Part shown: piece after piece, positions 6,401 to 8,524 of the stretch
Layout of the letters: each line of letters opens with the position of its first letter
Numbering within the stretch: position 1 is the first letter of the stretch
From: Thermaceae bacterium
GTDB lineage: Bacteria > Deinococcota > Deinococci > Deinococcales > Marinithermaceae
Direction of reading: 5' to 3'
DNA length: 8,524 nucleotides
Assembly: GCA_026989475.1 (NCBI GenBank)
Contig: JALSJG010000256.1
Location: 1-8,524, forward strand
Program-made: the position numbers and the translations under genes
Notes under the pieces: model-generated
Told to the model about the DNA's origin: nothing
The model's input: only the letters and a program-made list of their open reading frames with translations
The model's database searches: none

Positions 6401-6623
6401 TGCGCGGAGGGGTGAGGACGATCCGTTCGGGGAGGGCCAGGGGAAGCCAGCCCTCGGGGGCCCCAAGCTCCAGCCGGCCGGCCCCGCTGCCCTCGATCTG
6501 GAAGAACAGCGTGGCGTAGTCGCCGGGACCCGCCTCCACCCGCGGCGGAAGCCCGAACCGGATGGGGTTTTGGGCTTCAGCCAAAAGGACCGAAAGGAGC
6601 AGGAGGGCGAAAGCGGCGCGCAT
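3420..6623 (-). CDS. Large outer-membrane beta-barrel protein, usher-like, with Ig-like and SdrB-like domains
   Basis: The protein has 1067 residues with a cleavable signal peptide (cut expected after A-E-A at residue 17). In order: an Ig-like region to about 115 with C100 and C106 placed for a disulfide; a NEW3/CARDB-like Ig domain at about 120-220 (AIRVTVTNRGNRTDRVEL, LELEPGETA); a long region at about 235-690 of alternating polar/hydrophobic strands rich in Gly, Tyr, Trp and Arg, with short turns, as in outer-membrane barrels; two SdrB/carboxypeptidase-regulatory-like domains starting at about 695 and 783, with loops DENQNGLRDPEE and DANHNGRPDPGE resembling calcium-binding turns; then Ig-like domains at about 885-980 and 985-1065. 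Size, barrel, post-barrel domains and the neighbouring chaperone-like and subunit-like genes suggest an usher that exports and polymerises subunits. It lacks an obvious classical usher N-terminal domain and plug. A large surface adhesin or barrel-anchored scaffold is the alternative. ATG 6623 is 1 nt after the upstream stop. Confidence 0.72.
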   Translation of the reverse strand: MRAAFALLLLSVLLAEAQNPIRFGLPPRVEAGPGDYATLFFQIEGSGAGRLELGAPEGWLPLALPERIVLTPPRTPVVVTLRVPETALAGRSYPVILRFCPEGSGCLPAEGRVTVLHRPALALHVEPETEGVVGEPVAIRVTVTNRGNRTDRVELRARANTGLAVIEPAVLELEPGETAYATLRLGLRPEERISPGYQMSTWVEARSRYGPIARARTLTRWSPPGGGIAGDGEPTLRFRLSGSVGLGVGLKEGRLSGWRFDYGLAPHLEGELSDFAAIRARTNPIERSEEAIWPEPPRSLEAELSGEGWRTALTLGDRRASLGFSLQPGSWRYELGALTRYDLREFLINAGLSSARRELNLQLAGQLRYLEGRRSERLSVRHVRPLGGGWSLRLAGQYAGDQGERAYRGVFAARPELVWRGPAHNLVAGFTLAPQIGLYAASLSGGMRHFYPFGIRGAFNYRTDPGGDRYRIFATAVAVPGPGSVLQMDAGVVREPEKPWRLELAPSLNYLTGIGGGNRVQLGLGYRLGYRWATGETTHALRFSLGARSLSYSLTTRLSYVVGDPALTGSVTLALQPGPDDRFELAYRREEKRTVYRASWERRWGGGLRSFVGFQRSEEPVPIDRFRAGLILEKIGGGPLGLRLGYTLLDRDGLGEGSGELEHRFQLGLAFGFRERFATPDPVVRAFGGRREGLVSGQVFVDENQNGLRDPEEAPLAGVRVLLGRARAESDARGRFALRVRPGRYPVRLGNLPADLALYREITVEVRQDERHLLDLPLARTAQVAVWVYHDANHNGRPDPGEPGIPYAGIRIEGRAGSRTVRADAEGRALIGGLLPGTTRFAPDPASLPPRYRATGEPLEVALAPGRYPEELALGAAPPPKKLATTFEPGTLSVFAHLPQPTAVAGGELEIRALITGTAERVWVEFPNGTTVPLQAVAEGRFEGRARIPEGIGPGPLALKVRAEGAGKLAETIAFATVVPGKPYRIEPLRAKAGTFAIRVELRFRARSLILKRADGREIELQSEDGYRWRGRVRADRPGPLRLTPIADGRTLEPAVIEVVTGKEEAP
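3431..3436 (-). promoter_or_regulatory. Shine-Dalgarno for the lipoprotein gene
   Basis: On the minus strand AGGAGG (within AAAGGAGGAAG) sits 7 nt before ATG 3423, inside the last codons of the barrel gene. It confirms that the lipoprotein start overlaps the upstream stop. Confidence 0.75.
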
Positions 6624-6624
6624 C

Positions 6625-7119
6625 TCAAGGACCGAGAATGCCCGTGATGGCCACGTTGAGCGCGTACGCGCCGGCGGGTTCGTTGCCCCTGAGCTCGAGC
6701 ACGAACTCGATGCGGAGTTCCTGCCAGCCCCCGGTGGGGCCCGACCCGGTATAGAAGAGCACCGGGTTGGCGCTGCCCCGGAGCCAGGGGCCCCGATCCA
6801 TCCGGAAGAGGATCCGGTCCGGAGGTAGCGGCGGACCTCCGGCCTCGGGCTGGAACTCCGATACCGAAAGCAGCAGGTTCCAGGTACCCGGATGGTTGAC
6901 GAAGACCTGCACCGGCAGGATCCCGCCCTCGGGGACGGTGGCCCGGTAACGGGCGGGGAACCGCTCCGGTGGGTAGTCCTCCAGCCCGAGCTCGAAGGCG
7001 ATCCGGGTGGTCGGGGTGCGCAGCGCGATCGCCTCGGGGATCACCGTTTGTACGTACCAGCTGGCCTGGGCCAGGACCACCAGGAGTCCGGGAAGCAGCC
7101 CGAACGCGATCCTGAGCAC
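6625..7119 (-). CDS. Small secreted beta-sandwich protein, candidate minor fibre subunit
   Basis: A 164-residue protein with a signal peptide (hydrophobic residues 3-18, likely cut after A-Q-A at 19), giving a mature protein of about 145 residues. The mature part is predicted all-beta: alternating strands around 37-45, 69-87, 102-108, 131-143 and 150-160, with no cysteine. The final section, W132 followed by ELRIEFVLELRGNEPAGAYA and a last strand NVAITGIL, has the spacing of a closing Ig-like hairpin. This is similar in layout to the C-terminus of the partial gene at 8010-8524. It is not a recognised fimbrillin by motif. Its position between the chaperone-like and usher-like genes is where minor or adaptor pilins often sit, so a subunit role is inferred. 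GTG 7119 is the start, 3 nt after the chaperone stop; the downstream barrel gene starts 1 nt after its TGA. Confidence 0.78.
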   Translation of the reverse strand: MLRIAFGLLPGLLVVLAQASWYVQTVIPEAIALRTPTTRIAFELGLEDYPPERFPARYRATVPEGGILPVQVFVNHPGTWNLLLSVSEFQPEAGGPPLPPDRILFRMDRGPWLRGSANPVLFYTGSGPTGGWQELRIEFVLELRGNEPAGAYALNVAITGILGP

Positions 7120-7122
7120 CTC

Positions 7123-7953
7123 TTACCTCCCTTCCCCGGAACCGGAACGCGGGGCTTTGAGCGGCGATTCCAGGCGGAAGACGGTCTGCCCGGCGACGTC
7201 CACCTCGGGGTCGCCGTAGTTGAGCACCGCCAGCACCGCGTAGTCCCCCGGCGGAACCGGCCCGTAAAAGCGGGCAAGGAGCAGCCGTTGACTGCCGGGC
7301 AGGACCACGGTCCGCTCGATCTCGACCCTGCCGACCACCTCCCCGCGGTCGTTGCGTACCTCGATGCGGCCGGTCACGGCCTGGACCGCGTTTCCGGTGT
7401 TGGCGTACTGCACCGCGATGACCACGGGTTTTTCGGGGTCCGACGGGGGGGTCGCCGAGAGCCCTAGGATCCTCCCCTCCCTCACCAGCTCGGGGAGGTT
7501 GACGTAGATCGTGTGGGCGACCCGGATCCGGAAGGCGGCGAGCTTCTCGCCCGGTTGGAGGTTCGGGTTTTCCCCGAGCAGGAAGAGCGCCGCCCAGTGG
7601 GTTCCCGGGGCGGCGTTCTCCGGAACCCGGATGGTGTAGCGCACCTCGGCGCGGCCCTTTCCCTCCAGGCGGAAGCTCGGGGGGTCGAAGGTGATCCAGG
7701 GCGCCGCGCTTTGGGGCAGGCTGCCGGGCTCGAGGAACAGGGGCTGGCCGTCCGGCTGGTAGGTCCAGTCGCCCAGCGAGACCCGGACCTCGACCGGGTC
7801 GGGGCTCGGGTTGAAGACCTGAAGGGTGAAGTTCAAAACCTCCCCGGGCCTCGCTTCAAAGAGTTTGGCGGGGGAGCTGATCGCCACCGCCGACTGGGCC
7901 AGGGCCGCGGTGGAGAGGGTCAGGAAGACGATCGCCGCGAGCAGTCTCATCAT
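7123..7953 (-). CDS. Periplasmic two-domain chaperone-like protein (PapD-type or DUF916-type Ig fold)
   Basis: The protein has 276 residues with a clear signal peptide (hydrophobic residues 3-18, cleavage after A-L-A at 19). Two Ig-like domains follow. Domain 1 (about 22-155) opens ISSPAKLFEARPGEVLNFTL and contains W86-I-x-F-x-P-P-x-F-x-L-x-G-K-G, then VRYTIRVPENAAPGTHWAAL. The P-x-x-F-x-L-x-G-x-G...R-x-x-I-R-V run matches the F-strand region of PapD-family pilus chaperones. The V-P-x-N-A-x-P-G-T part is also typical of the DUF916 family found in Gram-positive WxL systems, which has a related fold. Domain 2 (about 160-262) has VIAVQYANTGNAVQ and closes with a GDY strand. The inferred job is to bind and stabilise secreted subunits in the periplasm. 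ATG 7953 has GGGAGG 6 nt upstream; the second ATG (7950) is possible. The frame extends upstream to 8133 but that part crosses a hairpin and another gene. Confidence 0.8.
   Translation of the reverse strand: MMRLLAAIVFLTLSTAALAQSAVAISSPAKLFEARPGEVLNFTLQVFNPSPDPVEVRVSLGDWTYQPDGQPLFLEPGSLPQSAAPWITFDPPSFRLEGKGRAEVRYTIRVPENAAPGTHWAALFLLGENPNLQPGEKLAAFRIRVAHTIYVNLPELVREGRILGLSATPPSDPEKPVVIAVQYANTGNAVQAVTGRIEVRNDRGEVVGRVEIERTVVLPGSQRLLLARFYGPVPPGDYAVLAVLNYGDPEVDVAGQTVFRLESPLKAPRSGSGEGR
7125..7130 (-). promoter_or_regulatory. Shine-Dalgarno for the small secreted protein
   Basis: On the minus strand GGAGGT overlaps the TAA stop of the chaperone-like gene by one base and lies 5 nt before GTG 7119. 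It supports the non-ATG start. Confidence 0.7.
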
Positions 7954-7959
7954 GGGCAG

Positions 7960-7965
7960 CCTCCC
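7960..7965 (-). promoter_or_regulatory. Shine-Dalgarno for the chaperone-like gene
   Basis: On the minus strand GGGAGG lies 6 nt before ATG 7953. It fixes the start at the signal peptide rather than at the longer upstream frame opening at 8133. Confidence 0.72.
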
Positions 7966-7976
7966 GGAAATGGAGT

Positions 7977-8001
7977 CGGGGCGGGCAATCTGCCCGCCCC
8001 G
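7977..8001 (-). terminator. Stable hairpin between the subunit and chaperone genes (attenuator or processing element)
   Basis: A perfect 10-bp inverted repeat (arms 7977-7986 and 7992-8001, nearly all G/C) with a 5-nt loop begins 8 nt after the TAA of the subunit gene. It ends 11 nt before the chaperone Shine-Dalgarno. On the minus strand only a short TTT follows, so it is not a textbook intrinsic terminator. A leaky terminator or a 3' stability/processing hairpin that keeps the subunit transcript more abundant than the downstream genes fits the layout. Confidence 0.65.
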
Positions 8002-8009
8002 CTCCGGGT

Positions 8010-8524
8010 TTAGAACTGGGCGTCGGCGGAGAAGAGGGTGTAGGTCAGATCCGCCTGGTTCTCGCCGTACTTGTCGGCGTTGACCTTGACCGCGAGGACC
8101 ACCAGGACGTCGAGCCAGCTCTTCCCGGTACACTCCTCGGGCACGTCGTCGCCGATGGTGTGGAGGCCGGTGGGACCGAAGTTCATGGTCTTGGGGATGA
8201 GGTGGCGCAGGGCGCCGTCGGGCAGGTCGTAGAGACCGGTGGCCTGCCCGAAGGTGGAGCAGAGGTTGCCCTGGATGTAGAGGTGCTCGATCCCCTGGTC
8301 GGTGGTGTCGTTGCGCTCGACCACGAGGTCCCAGTAGCTCCAGTTGGAGAAGATCTGGAGGACGAAGGTCTTGTAGCAGACGAAGTAGCCCTTGGAGCCC
8401 TCGACCAGCTCACCCTCTTCGTCGAGCTCGATCGGGGGGTAGGAGTCGACGGTGCCGAAGCCCACCGGCTGGATGTTCGGCCAGGCCAGGGTCTGGTAGT
8501 AGGTCCCGCCCGGCTTGACCTGGG
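8010..8524 (-). CDS. Secreted/structural subunit-like protein, C-terminal part
   Basis: 170 residues are visible. The frame stays open to the window edge, so the N-terminus and any signal peptide lie outside. No named family is recognised. The visible part is acidic and rich in Asp, Asn, Thr, Tyr and aromatic residues. It has three Cys (in FVCYK, NLCST and PEECTG) that could pair in the periplasm or outside the cell. It has seven Lys and only two Arg, opposite to the Arg-rich neighbours, and mostly GGC and CGC codons, suggesting strong expression. It ends with two long strands: SWLDVLVVLAVKVNAD, then ADLTYTLFSADAQF, a layout like a final Ig-type hairpin. It is the most promoter-proximal gene seen and is followed by a strong hairpin, as expected for a major fibre or surface-layer-like subunit made in excess over its assembly machinery. 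That role is inferred from context only. Confidence 0.72.
   Translation of the reverse strand, partial: QVKPGGTYYQTLAWPNIQPVGFGTVDSYPPIELDEEGELVEGSKGYFVCYKTFVLQIFSNWSYWDLVVERNDTTDQGIEHLYIQGNLCSTFGQATGLYDLPDGALRHLIPKTMNFGPTGLHTIGDDVPEECTGKSWLDVLVVLAVKVNADKYGENQADLTYTLFSADAQF

Noticed and set aside
3420..6623. Cell-wall-anchored MSCRAMM-type surface protein, suggested by the SdrB-like domains
   Set aside because: There is no LPxTG motif or C-terminal membrane anchor, and the long barrel-like region plus the lipoprotein neighbour point to an outer membrane.
7954..8133. N-terminal extension of the chaperone-like gene
   Set aside because: It would run through the hairpin and over the end of the subunit gene and would hide the signal peptide. 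The GGGAGG before ATG 7953 decides the start.

Overview
The window is very GC-rich (clearly well above 60% by eye), with tightly packed, overlapping genes and a strong preference for G/C-ending codons. Codon habits (frequent CTC-GAG, CGG and GGG), Arg-rich and Lys-poor proteins, and lipoprotein and beta-barrel genes that imply an outer membrane together suggest a diderm thermophile, most likely a Thermales member of Deinococcota. This is an inference from style; no marker gene proves it.

Left arm (1-3005, plus strand): six co-directional genes with overlaps or very short gaps, probably one transcription unit. They are the 3' end of glgC (ADP-glucose pyrophosphorylase), a gamma-glutamylcyclotransferase-fold protein, a CDP-alcohol phosphatidyltransferase, a Nudix hydrolase, a short-chain dehydrogenase/reductase (SDR), and folE (GTP cyclohydrolase I). 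The last three look like a pterin/folate module. FolE makes dihydroneopterin triphosphate, a Nudix enzyme could remove its diphosphate, and an SDR without the usual catalytic serine could be a pteridine-reductase-type enzyme. Only the FolE step is certain.

Right arm (8524 down to 2956, minus strand): five genes read in the opposite direction and converge on folE. In order of transcription they are: a secreted, probably abundant subunit-like protein (5' end outside the window), a hairpin, a two-domain periplasmic chaperone-like protein, a small secreted beta-sandwich protein, a 1067-residue outer-membrane protein (N-terminal Ig-like domains, a long beta-barrel-like region, two domains with calcium-loop-like motifs, C-terminal Ig-like domains), and a lipoprotein with an IPT/TIG-like domain. 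Start/stop spacing within the last four genes is 3 nt, 1 nt and a 4-nt overlap, so they are translationally coupled.

The most interesting hypothesis is that the right arm is a divergent chaperone-usher-like system. In that reading the subunits are exported, held by the chaperone, passed through the large barrel and finished or anchored by the lipoprotein. The gene order and size classes fit. Sequence similarity to textbook PapD/FimD/FimA proteins is weak, and the domain order of the large protein differs from classical ushers. The two arms overlap tail to tail by 50 bp, so the last 16 codons of folE are antisense to the lipoprotein tail. There are no gene-free stretches over 300 bases. I saw no tRNA, rRNA, CRISPR array, insertion sequence or attachment site.
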